64,000 nt of DNA. Origin: M3007 sp035299505. GTDB taxonomy: Bacteria; Bacteroidota; Bacteroidia; Chitinophagales; Saprospiraceae. The stretch is from the NCBI GenBank assembly GCA_035299505.1, contig DATGWL010000046.1, forward strand, positions 9,148 through 73,147. Reading direction: 5' to 3'. This document shows, piece after piece, positions 33,514-40,773 of this stretch (positions are counted from its first letter, which is position 1; each line of letters starts with the position of its first letter). The notes under the pieces are model-generated. The model was not told the origin of the DNA. It did no database searches and worked only from the letters and a program-made list of their open reading frames with translations. A program made the position numbers and the translations under genes.

Positions 33514-35124
33514 TTACAACACCGAATGCTCCACAAACGGCAGCTGCTCCGGATAATCGGTGGTATAATGCAGGCCACGGCTTTCACGGCGGTGAGAAGC
33601 AGAACGGGTGATGAGGTAAGCCACCGTGATCAGGTTGCGAAGTTCCATCAGTTGAGGGCTGATGGTGGTGGTTTTATACAGTTCCTCCGTTTCCTGGTTA
33701 AGCAGGAAAAGTCGGTCGAGGGCGCGTTTTAAACGCACATTGGAGCGTACTATACCCACGTAATACGACATGATTTCCCTCAATTCCTTCAAACTTTGGG
33801 TAATTAACACCATTTCCTGCGGGTCGGTGGTGCCATCTGCGTTCCAATCGGGTACATCATCCTGAAAAGCCCAGGTTTCCAGCTTGCCTGGCAGATCATG
33901 CGCTACCCGGTGGGCAAACACCATGCCTTCCAGCAGGGAATTGGATGCCAGGCGGTTGGCGCCATGCAGACCGGTGCTGCTGCATTCGCCGGCAGCATAA
34001 AGTCGCTGGATACTGGTTTGCCCCTGAGCATTCACCATAACTCCGCCGCAAGTGTAGTGGCAGGCTGGCACAATCGGAATCATGTCTTTCATCGGATCTA
34101 TGCCGATGCTTTTGCATTTTTCGTAAATGGTTGGAAAATGCGCCACAAAAGCCTCCTTATCCAGGTGCCGGCAATCCAGGTACATACAATCGGTGCCACG
34201 TTTTTTCATTTCGGAGTCGATGGCACGCGCTACGATATCGCGGGGAGCCAGGGATAAACGCGGGTCGTAATGTTGCATAAATTCCTCGCCTTCAGCGGTT
34301 TTAAGGATTCCGCCAAAGCCCCGCACGGCCTCTGAAACGAGGAATGAAGGCGATTCGCCGGCCGGGTTGAACAGGGAGGTGGGGTGAAATTGCATAAATT
34401 CCATGTTCTCCACCCGTCCTTTAGCCCGATAAGCCATCGCCACACCGTCGCCGGTGGCAATCACCGGATTGGTGGTAGATTTGTACACCTGGCCGGCGCC
34501 ACCGGTACACATTACGGTTACTCTGGCCAGAATGGTATCAATTTCGCCATTTTGTTTGTTCAGGGCGTAGCAGCCATAGCATTCTATGCCGGGCGTTACC
34601 CGGATTACCATCCGGCCCAAATGGTGCTGCGTGATGAGGTCGAGGGCAAAATAATGCTCGGCAATTTGCACATTGGGGCATTTTTTGACCTCCTCCATGA
34701 GTGCGCGCTGCATTTCCCAGCCGGTGAGGTCTTTATAATGCAGGATGCGGTGTTCGGAGTGGCCGCCTTCCCGGGCCAGATCGTAACCGGAGGCATCTTT
34801 TACTTTATCAAAATCAGCGCCCCAGCCAATGATTTCGCGTACGCGCTCGGGACCTTCTTCTACCACAATGCGCACAATGTCGGCCTTACAAAGTCCGTCG
34901 CCGGCATCGAGGGTGTCGGCAATATGTTTTTCAAAATTATCCTTTTCCAGATCCCAAACAGCAGCCACACCGCCCTGGGCGTAGCGGGTATTGCTTTCGC
35001 CTTCGGTAGTTTTGGTGAGTACCAGAATTTTCCGGTCTGGAAATAAACGGGAGGCCTTGATGGCAAAGGTGAGTCCGGCAATGCCCGAACCCAGTACGAG
35101 GATGTCGGTTTTGGTACGCGTCAT
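33514..35124 (-). CDS. nadB: L-aspartate oxidase
   Basis: This 536-residue flavoprotein has the usual NadB length. The dinucleotide-binding motif is VLGSGIAGL near residue 11. The NadB-specific TRYAQGGVAA follows, then HSEHRILH, EFMQFHPTSL, and the catalytic-region CGGVMVN and GANRLASNSLLE near the C-terminal third. It oxidises L-aspartate to iminoaspartate, the first step of de novo NAD synthesis. Succinate dehydrogenase flavoprotein is the main relative, but GANRLASNSLLE favours NadB. nadA and nadC are not in the window. A full -7 element lies 4-12 nt before the ATG, predicting a leaderless transcript. Confidence 0.95.
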   Translation of the reverse strand: MTRTKTDILVLGSGIAGLTFAIKASRLFPDRKILVLTKTTEGESNTRYAQGGVAAVWDLEKDNFEKHIADTLDAGDGLCKADIVRIVVEEGPERVREIIGWGADFDKVKDASGYDLAREGGHSEHRILHYKDLTGWEMQRALMEEVKKCPNVQIAEHYFALDLITQHHLGRMVIRVTPGIECYGCYALNKQNGEIDTILARVTVMCTGGAGQVYKSTTNPVIATGDGVAMAYRAKGRVENMEFMQFHPTSLFNPAGESPSFLVSEAVRGFGGILKTAEGEEFMQHYDPRLSLAPRDIVARAIDSEMKKRGTDCMYLDCRHLDKEAFVAHFPTIYEKCKSIGIDPMKDMIPIVPACHYTCGGVMVNAQGQTSIQRLYAAGECSSTGLHGANRLASNSLLEGMVFAHRVAHDLPGKLETWAFQDDVPDWNADGTTDPQEMVLITQSLKELREIMSYYVGIVRSNVRLKRALDRLFLLNQETEELYKTTTISPQLMELRNLITVAYLITRSASHRRESRGLHYTTDYPEQLPFVEHSVL

Positions 35125-35127
35125 GCC

Positions 35128-35136
35128 GCAAACATA
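35128..35136 (-). promoter_or_regulatory. -7 element TATGTTTGC immediately before the nadB ATG
   Basis: The minus strand reads TATGTTTGC followed by GGC and the start codon. A start of transcription 5-8 nt after TTTG would fall at the ATG, so the mRNA would lack a 5' leader. Confidence 0.5.
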
Positions 35137-35159
35137 CGGAAAAGGCGCGTTATGCTGGA

Positions 35160-35768
35160 TTAGCGGTATCCTACAGCAATGACGGCAGTTCCTTCAATTC
35201 GCTGTTCAACGGTTTGTATGGAATCCATAAGCCAACAGGAGAAATTAACATCCATTTTCCAGGTTTTTTCACCCCTTTCGTTGTTTTCCCAAGGCTCGGA
35301 AGCTGTGATAGTCATATAGGTTGAATCCTGAATTCCTTCATACCAGTCTGATCGTAGCACCCGGCCTTTGGTGTCGGTCCACTGAATAGCTACAGTGCCC
35401 AGCGGGTTTGTGGCGATACCCTTGATTTGCCAGGGGAAAAAAGGTCCAAATATTTCTTCAGGTAATTCTACCATGTTTTCAAGCGTATTGTTCCAGAATT
35501 CAAACTTCAGGCTTTCCGGACAATCGCCATCCGGGCAGTTGGTTTTAGCAAATGCACCCGACATGATCAGGATTTCACCGGGACGTTCCACCCGTGTAAA
35601 CAGATAGTAGTCATTGACTCCTGCCTGGATAAATCTTAGGGAGTCAGCAGTAAAGGACGCTACAAATACCGGATCTTCCCCGCCCCCAATGGGGTCCGGG
35701 GGTTCTACGGTGCAGGCCGTCCAATTCAAACTGACCAACAGGATCAGTGCTTGCCAAATATGTTTCAT
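35160..35768 (-). CDS. Lipoprotein of unknown function
   Basis: This 202-residue protein has a lipoprotein signal (MKHIWQALILLVSLNW, lipobox WTAC, Cys19). The mature part begins with an acidic-Gly linker (EPPDPIGGGEDP) and is beta-rich. I recognise no domain. It is the third gene after the ECF sigma factor (37205-37765) and its membrane partner (35783-37123), 14 nt downstream of the latter, so it may be the output or a partner of that module. Confidence 0.8.
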   Translation of the reverse strand: MKHIWQALILLVSLNWTACTVEPPDPIGGGEDPVFVASFTADSLRFIQAGVNDYYLFTRVERPGEILIMSGAFAKTNCPDGDCPESLKFEFWNNTLENMVELPEEIFGPFFPWQIKGIATNPLGTVAIQWTDTKGRVLRSDWYEGIQDSTYMTITASEPWENNERGEKTWKMDVNFSCWLMDSIQTVEQRIEGTAVIAVGYR

Positions 35769-35782
35769 GATGTTTTTCCTGT

Positions 35783-37123
35783 TTAATACAAACGATAACG
35801 AACCCCGAAGTCAATGAATCCCGGCCTGGAAAGCGGGCCTTCTTCTGTGGGCTTTTCCAGGCTGGTAAACCTGTAATGCGCCCTGGCTGTAACTGCCCAC
35901 CGACTGCTCAGGCGATATTCTGCACCCAGAAAACCGGTCAGGTAAACGGGTCTGTACAGAGCGCGATCACCTGAAACAAAGTTTTTGGTTGTTTGCTCTG
36001 GCGCTTGCAGGGATGATTCAAAAGATGTTTTGGTGGTTTGCTGTACCATTATCAACATGCCCAGTGTAGTGCCTGCTTCCAGTCCGATTCGTTTCCTGTT
36101 CCATTGCAGGGATAACGGGATTTCCAGGTGATGCAGTGCCCTGGTTTGGCGTTCATAGCTCAATTTTTTAAAGCCAAAAGAGTAGCGAAGTTGCGCTTCG
36201 GGTAAGGTGTCTGGCTGGTTGTCGTCGATGGTATACCCCGGCGTAATTCGGTATTGTGCTCCCAAACGCAGGGTGAGGTCATTGTTTATTCGGTATTGGG
36301 CATATACGCCGGGCGCTAGACCCAGGCGGCGGTTGAGGGTATCTGGTGTATTGACGGATGCCAGCAAACTGAATCCTGCAGAAAATTTCCGGGGATCTTT
36401 GGCGGGCTTGGTTTTTTCGGCCACAGGAATATCGGGTGCTACCGGATTTTTTACCGGCATCAATGGGTTAGTTACCGGCAATAATGGTGGCTGTACCCAA
36501 ATGATCGACAAGGGCACATACGGGAACAGCTCATTGAGGGGCTGTGTTTCTGGTTTTTGAGGTGAAGGGTTTGAGGAGTTTGAGGGGTTTGGAGGGGTAG
36601 TCTTGGAGGTAGCTTGAGCGCTATTTGTTGCGTTGGGAGTGGAGGTTTTTGTGGTTACTTGGTTTTGGTTTGAAGGGTTTGAGGAGTTTGATGGGTTTGA
36701 GGAGTTTGAAGGGTTTGATGGGGTGGGCCTGGAGGTTGACTTGGCGTTATTCGATGTGCCTGGAGTGGAGGTTTTTGTGGTTACTTGGTTTTGGTTTGAA
36801 GGGTTTGATGGGTTTGAAGAGTTTGATGAGTTTGATGAGTTTGATGGGGTGCTTTCTTGGCTGAATGGGCTTTCTATGGTAGGATTGTTGTCTTTTTGGG
36901 TAATACCTGTGCCGTTTTGTGCAAAATACCACCAGCCGCCGAGCAGGAGCAGCAGGAGTAAGAGGAGCAGGCTCCAGAACAGCCATGCTCTGCGTTTGCG
37001 GCGCTCCTCGTCCATCTGGAGCAAAGCCTCGGCTTGCTCCCAAAATTCCTCCTGGAATTCGAAGCGCTCTCCGGGATTATCGGAGTCGAATTTCTGTCGC
37101 ATCAGGTCGTCTATGTTATCCAT
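35783..37123 (-). CDS. Sigma-factor partner with inner-membrane helix, NPS linker and beta-barrel domain
   Basis: This 446-residue protein has four parts. An acidic cytoplasmic N-terminus (1-42, MDNIDDLMRQKFDS) resembles anti-sigma proteins that follow ECF sigma genes. One transmembrane helix (47-68) has a run of leucines. A low-complexity Asn-Pro-Ser/Asn-Ser-Ser linker of about 100 residues (90-190) contains a duplicated NQNQVTTKTST block. A C-terminal region (245-446) of alternating strands ends in aromatic Tyr (FIDFGVRYRLY), like an outer-membrane beta-barrel. It may therefore bridge both membranes. The linker is encoded by 9-bp words of an intergenic array family. Anti-sigma activity is inferred from position. 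Confidence 0.75.
   Translation of the reverse strand: MDNIDDLMRQKFDSDNPGERFEFQEEFWEQAEALLQMDEERRKRRAWLFWSLLLLLLLLLLGGWWYFAQNGTGITQKDNNPTIESPFSQESTPSNSSNSSNSSNPSNPSNQNQVTTKTSTPGTSNNAKSTSRPTPSNPSNSSNPSNSSNPSNQNQVTTKTSTPNATNSAQATSKTTPPNPSNSSNPSPQKPETQPLNELFPYVPLSIIWVQPPLLPVTNPLMPVKNPVAPDIPVAEKTKPAKDPRKFSAGFSLLASVNTPDTLNRRLGLAPGVYAQYRINNDLTLRLGAQYRITPGYTIDDNQPDTLPEAQLRYSFGFKKLSYERQTRALHHLEIPLSLQWNRKRIGLEAGTTLGMLIMVQQTTKTSFESSLQAPEQTTKNFVSGDRALYRPVYLTGFLGAEYRLSSRWAVTARAHYRFTSLEKPTEEGPLSRPGFIDFGVRYRLY
36565..36848 (-). repeat. 9-bp word arrays inside a coding sequence
   Basis: Three blocks (36565-36596, 36668-36724 and 36794-36848) of AACCCCTCA/AACTCCTCA/AACCCATCA words encode Asn-Pro-Ser and Asn-Ser-Ser. 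The stretch between the second and third blocks is duplicated with a 127-bp period. The word is the same as in the adjacent non-coding spacer at 37150-37194. Its 9-bp period keeps the frame. Confidence 0.93.
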
Positions 37124-37149
37124 GTCGGGATGATGTGTGAGAAGCGATT

Positions 37150-37194
37150 GAGGGGTTTGAAGGGTTTGAGGGGTTTGATGGGTTTGAAGGGTTT
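37150..37194. repeat. Five-unit 9-bp array in the spacer between sigma factor and partner
   Basis: The units are GAGGGGTTT, GAAGGGTTT, GAGGGGTTT, GATGGGTTT and GAAGGGTTT, contiguous. In the sense strand they read AAACCCNTC and contain no G. The array ends 26 nt before the start of the partner gene, and the sigma stop lies 10 nt away on the other side. Confidence 0.93.
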
Positions 37195-37204
37195 GGGGTG
37201 GGGG

Positions 37205-37765
37205 TTAGGGTGCAGTTGCCATTTCGGCTTTGATCCACGATTGAAGTTGGGATCTGGCGTGGCTGACATGCCATTTGGAGGTGCCTTCACTCATTTCCAG
37301 CATTTCGCTGATTTCTTTATGACTGAAGCCATCCAGGGCAAACAGGTTGAACACTTTTTGGGTAATAGGGGGTAGTTTGCGAAGCAGAGCTTCTAAATGC
37401 GCAACGTCCATCCTTTGTTCAGCTTCATTCCAATCTATGGGCTCATGTGGATAGGCGCGTTCCATCTCATCTGTAAAAACGGTTAACTCACGCCATTTCT
37501 TTTCCCGCCGGAACTCATCAATCACCGTATTGATCATGATCCTGCGTATCCAGGCCTGAAATGGCACTTCCTCCCGATTGTACCGGTCAAGGTGTTGAAT
37601 GATCTTTAGAAAACCATTGTTTACCGCCGAAACCGCTTCCTGCTGATCTCTTTTATACCGCATGCATACCGACATCAGCACAGGAAAGCAGGAGCGGTAC
37701 AGTGCGTACTGCGCTTTCCGGTCGCCTTTATGGGCCGCTTGAAGTAATTGAGGATCCAGGTTCAT
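37205..37765 (-). CDS. ECF-type RNA polymerase sigma factor
   Basis: This 186-residue protein has the two sigma domains of ECF factors: region 2 (RKAQYALYRSCFPVLMSVCMRY, with FLKIIQHLDRYN and FQAWIRRIMINT) and region 4 (LPPITQKVFNLFALDGFSHKEISEMLEMSEGTSKWHVSHA), whose helix-turn-helix contacts the -35 region. The DIF/DVLQE segment of region 2 is replaced by AVSAVNNGFL. The start codon abuts a palindromic array, so the whole leader is array sequence. Its partner gene (anti-sigma candidate) and a lipoprotein follow in the same direction. Confidence 0.93.
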   Translation of the reverse strand: MNLDPQLLQAAHKGDRKAQYALYRSCFPVLMSVCMRYKRDQQEAVSAVNNGFLKIIQHLDRYNREEVPFQAWIRRIMINTVIDEFRREKKWRELTVFTDEMERAYPHEPIDWNEAEQRMDVAHLEALLRKLPPITQKVFNLFALDGFSHKEISEMLEMSEGTSKWHVSHARSQLQSWIKAEMATAP

Positions 37766-37928
37766 AGACGGTGGACGGTAGACGGTGGACGGCCTACGGT
37801 TGACGGCTTACGGTGGACGGCTTACGGTGGACGGTGGCGTTGCTTTTGAGATTTGGGCTACCAAAAGCACCGCCACCGTCCACCGTCCATCGTCTACCGT
37901 CCACCGTCTACCGTCCACCGTCAACCGT
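37766..37928. repeat. 7-bp word palindromic array forming the sigma factor leader
   Basis: The left arm consists of ACGGTGG/ACGGYYT/ACGGTAG heptamers, the 39-nt core lies at 37836-37874, and the right arm is complementary. The core is the reverse complement of the core at 33440-33478 with one base difference. The array begins at the base next to the sigma factor ATG complement (37763-37765). No Shine-Dalgarno-like or TAnnTTTG element fits in between. Confidence 0.92.
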
Positions 37929-38001
37929 GTCAGAAAGCTACACGCAGATATGCACCCGGAGGTTGGGTGGCGGTTGGATTTTTTTTATTTGGAAAGAAAA
38001 A

Positions 38002-38979
38002 TCAAGGCTGGGCAGGCTCCAAAAACCACTGGACCTCAAACAGCGGGTATTCCACCACAGCTTCAATATCTACGTTGACGGTGATATCGTCTACCCAGTT
38101 GTCGCTCTTTAAGGCAAAGTAGTAAGTGCCTTCCAGCGGACTGTACCGGCGTTGGGCATCCACACTGATGCCACCCTGGGAAATGAACGCATTATAGTTT
38201 TCTCCTTTGGAAAACAGCTCCCAGTTGGTCCAGTCAACCAAGGCATACTCTACATCTTCGCCGGCCTTGGACGTGCTCATATCTATGGCCATACCCAGGG
38301 CAAAGGCGGCGAGGGCGGTATGCGGCTCCACACCCATCAGTTTGGCGGCGCCACCCTGAAAGGCTTGCTTGAGCTTTTGGGCGTCCTGCTGTCGGGCTTC
38401 ATGAGCGGCCTGACCAACAGCAATACGGTAGGCCCATTGTTTGGTATTGGGTGGCAGGGTGAACTGATAGGCGTTTACCGGTTTTTTCAGGTAAAACTTA
38501 CTGGCGCTCACGGTAGATTGGCCACCCAGGGAAATCACCTCAGTTTTTTTCCCTGATTGAACGCTTCTTTTGTTCAATCTGAAATTGGGAATGGCTTTCA
38601 GATCCCAGTTTACCTGGGTGTCAAACCGGTTCATTTCCGGATTGCCGGGATTGCGGTGCAGGGTGAAACGGCAAACTTTTTTGCTCAACCCCGATTCCTC
38701 AAAACGCAACAAATAGATACCTGTTCGAGGAATGATGATTGTTTTTTGCAGGTTGGAATCCAGCTCGTAGGCCCGGTACAGCATTTGTCCGTCGGGGTAT
38801 TGCGAAAATTCCACCGACTTGATTTTTTTGCTGGTGAGCTCTTCCACGAACAGGTCCACCTGATCTCCTTCTGCAAAAGCATAGAAGTGCTCGCTGGCTC
38901 CGGCGAGTTTAAAGGTTTGGTCTGCCACTGGTTGAGCCAGGGCAAAAAGCGGGCAAAAAAGGAATATCAGGAAACGCAT
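38002..38979 (-). CDS. Secreted protein of unknown function
   Basis: This 325-residue protein has a signal peptide (MRFLIFLFCPLFALA). The N-terminal half is beta-rich (DQTFKLAGASEHFYAFAEGD), and a helical segment around residues 205-225 reads AAHEARQQDAQKLKQAFQGG. The C-terminus (YYFALKSDNWVDDITVNVDIEAVVEYP) is again beta-rich. I recognise no domain and no T9SS signal. It starts 2 nt after the end of lipA on the same strand, which suggests cotranscription rather than functional linkage. Confidence 0.8.
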   Translation of the reverse strand: MRFLIFLFCPLFALAQPVADQTFKLAGASEHFYAFAEGDQVDLFVEELTSKKIKSVEFSQYPDGQMLYRAYELDSNLQKTIIIPRTGIYLLRFEESGLSKKVCRFTLHRNPGNPEMNRFDTQVNWDLKAIPNFRLNKRSVQSGKKTEVISLGGQSTVSASKFYLKKPVNAYQFTLPPNTKQWAYRIAVGQAAHEARQQDAQKLKQAFQGGAAKLMGVEPHTALAAFALGMAIDMSTSKAGEDVEYALVDWTNWELFSKGENYNAFISQGGISVDAQRRYSPLEGTYYFALKSDNWVDDITVNVDIEAVVEYPLFEVQWFLEPAQP

Positions 38980-38981
38980 GG

Positions 38982-39863
38982 TTAAAAAACATGTCGCTCG
39001 GCATGGTAGCTGGAACGCACCAGCGGACCACTCTCCACGTATTTGAAACCTTTGGCCAGGCCTACTTCACGGTATTCGGCAAAGGTGTCGGGGTGCACAT
39101 ATTCGGCAATTTCGATGTGCATTTTAGTAGGCTGGAGGTATTGGCCCAGGGTGAGAACATCGCAGCCATTGGCCACGAGTTCGTCCATGGCGGCAAAGAT
39201 TTCTTCTTTGGTTTCGCCCAAACCAACCATTATGCCGGTTTTGGTGCGTTTGCCAAACTCCTTGGTTCTGCGAATTTGTTCCAGGCTGCGCTCCCATTTT
39301 GCCTGCGGGCGCACCTTGCGATAGAGCCGGGGTACGGTTTCCATGTTGTGGCTCACCACTTCCTGACCGGCTGAAATCATACGTTCCAGCGCTTCCCAGT
39401 TGGCTTTGGTATCCGGGATCAGGGTTTCGATGGTGGTTTGCGGGCAGCGCTCTTTCACCATGCGCACGGTTTGGTACCAGATTTCGGCGCCGCGATCTTT
39501 GAGTTCATCCCGGTTGACGGAGGTGATTACGGCGTGTTTGACCTTCATGAGCCAGATAGCTTCAGCTACACGACGGGGTTCGTCTTCGTCGTACTCGTTC
39601 GGGCGGCCGGTTTTAACCGCACAGAAAGAGCAGGAGCGGGTGCAAACATTACCCAGAATCATGAAGGTGGCAGTGCCTTCTCCCCAACATTCGCCCATGT
39701 TCGGACAGGAGCCGCTTTGGCAAATGGTGTGGAGTTTGAAGTCGTCCACAATACTGCGCACATTGCGGTAATTTTCGCCCATGGGCAGGCGTACTTTCAG
39801 CCATTCCGGACGTTTTGGACGAGAGGACGATTCTTTATTGTCGATGATGGGAAGTTCAAGCAT
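38982..39863 (-). CDS. lipA: Lipoyl synthase
   Basis: I chose the ATG complement 39861-39863 (293 residues), a typical LipA length; a longer frame of 14 codons is open upstream. The LipA-specific cluster CQSGSCPNMGEC binds the auxiliary 4Fe-4S cluster that is consumed as sulfur donor. The radical-SAM CxxxCxxC is CTRSCSFC. The C-terminal RSSYHAE supplies the serine ligand. It inserts two sulfurs into octanoyl groups on lipoyl carrier domains. lipB is not seen. A TAAATTTGC element inside the end of the preceding gene may drive it. Confidence 0.97.
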   Translation of the reverse strand: MLELPIIDNKESSSRPKRPEWLKVRLPMGENYRNVRSIVDDFKLHTICQSGSCPNMGECWGEGTATFMILGNVCTRSCSFCAVKTGRPNEYDEDEPRRVAEAIWLMKVKHAVITSVNRDELKDRGAEIWYQTVRMVKERCPQTTIETLIPDTKANWEALERMISAGQEVVSHNMETVPRLYRKVRPQAKWERSLEQIRRTKEFGKRTKTGIMVGLGETKEEIFAAMDELVANGCDVLTLGQYLQPTKMHIEIAEYVHPDTFAEYREVGLAKGFKYVESGPLVRSSYHAERHVF

Positions 39864-39888
39864 AATCCTGAGCAGTTCGCGTGAAAAG

Positions 39889-40659
39889 TTATTTCCGCTT
39901 ACCAAACTGCAAATTTAGGAAGAAGTTGAAGAACACCTGACGATTCTGTTCATCGCCTACAAAAATGGGTGCTTTTTTGGCAAAGACATCCACCGACAAG
40001 CCTATTTCCAGGGCCTTCACCATTTCGTCGTAAGCTCCCCAGTCCATATGGTAGGCAATTTGTCCGGTGCCGCCGGGCAGCACCGACATTTCGCTCAAAC
40101 CTTTGGTGAAGGGTGCTGCGCCGAGAATCAGGGTATTGTCGAGAAAACTGTCGTGGTTCCCCTCAGAGTATTTGGCCAGCACGGTGCGTCCTACTCCGCT
40201 GGAGGGATCGCCTTTAAGGTTGAGAATCAGGTAGTAAGGTTTCAGCAAGCCGAGAGCCGGGCCGATAGAGTAGCTGATGCCCACGGCAACCCCTTTTTGC
40301 TTGGCTTTTTCGGAAAAATAACGCTTTTGGCCCCAACCTGAACGTATTACGAACAAACTGTTGCGTTTAGCATAAACGAAAGGCCTGGAGGAGCGCCGCA
40401 GACTTGGGGCAGCGTTTTGTTTTTGCTCCTTGGGATGTTTCATTTCACTCAGGCTGATGCTGAGCGTTTTGGTTTTATTGTAGGTGCGCAATTTTCCCCA
40501 CTCCATACCGATGCCAAAACTTCGGTTGGTGGCCAGCCGGAAATTGAAGGTGGTTTCGCGGTTGTACACGAAGCCATAACTTTCCTGATTGACAATCTGG
40601 GCCCCTCCTGTAGGAAGGAAGGCGCACAGTAGAAGGAGGGAAAACAACAGGCGCAGCAT
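39889..40659 (-). CDS. Secreted protein of unknown function
   Basis: I chose the ATG complement 40657-40659 (256 residues), which opens a signal peptide (MLRLLFSLLLLCAFLPTGGA); a TTG seven codons upstream is the alternative. The mature protein is rich in aromatic strands (YGFVYNRETTFNFRLA, GVAVGISYSIGPALG) and ends in FNFFLNLQFGKRK, so an outer-membrane beta-barrel is plausible. No family is recognised. It lies upstream of lipA, with a full -7 element TACTTTTG 18 nt before the start. Confidence 0.75.
   Translation of the reverse strand: MLRLLFSLLLLCAFLPTGGAQIVNQESYGFVYNRETTFNFRLATNRSFGIGMEWGKLRTYNKTKTLSISLSEMKHPKEQKQNAAPSLRRSSRPFVYAKRNSLFVIRSGWGQKRYFSEKAKQKGVAVGISYSIGPALGLLKPYYLILNLKGDPSSGVGRTVLAKYSEGNHDSFLDNTLILGAAPFTKGLSEMSVLPGGTGQIAYHMDWGAYDEMVKALEIGLSVDVFAKKAPIFVGDEQNRQVFFNFFLNLQFGKRK
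39909..39917 (-). promoter_or_regulatory. Putative lipA -7 promoter element
   Basis: The minus strand reads TAAATTTGC, a full TAnnTTTG match, inside the last codons of the preceding gene and 45 nt before the lipA ATG. Confidence 0.45.
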
Positions 40660-40677
40660 GACAGTTAATTTTGGTTT

Positions 40678-40685
40678 CAAAAGTA
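40678..40685 (-). promoter_or_regulatory. Putative -7 element TACTTTTG
   Basis: This is a full TAnnTTTG match on the minus strand, 18 nt before the ATG complement at 40657-40659. It supports that start over the upstream TTG, which would overlap the element. Confidence 0.5.
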
Positions 40686-40773
40686 GGGAAAAGTTTGAAC
40701 ATAAACAACCATCAAGCCAAACGGTTTCGTCGCATTATGGCTTTTCATGTATTAGGTACACCAACAAGTCTAA

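Noticed and set aside
33348..33611. Open frame running through the array between the TPR gene and nadB
   Set aside because: The heptamer words lack stop codons in this frame; the product is a repeat of WTAYGGR-type words and continues antisense to nadB.
37785..38122. Three overlapping open frames of 89-99 codons upstream of the sigma factor
   Set aside because: All three plus-strand frames are open only because the ACGGTGG array has no stops; none has a plausible protein pattern.
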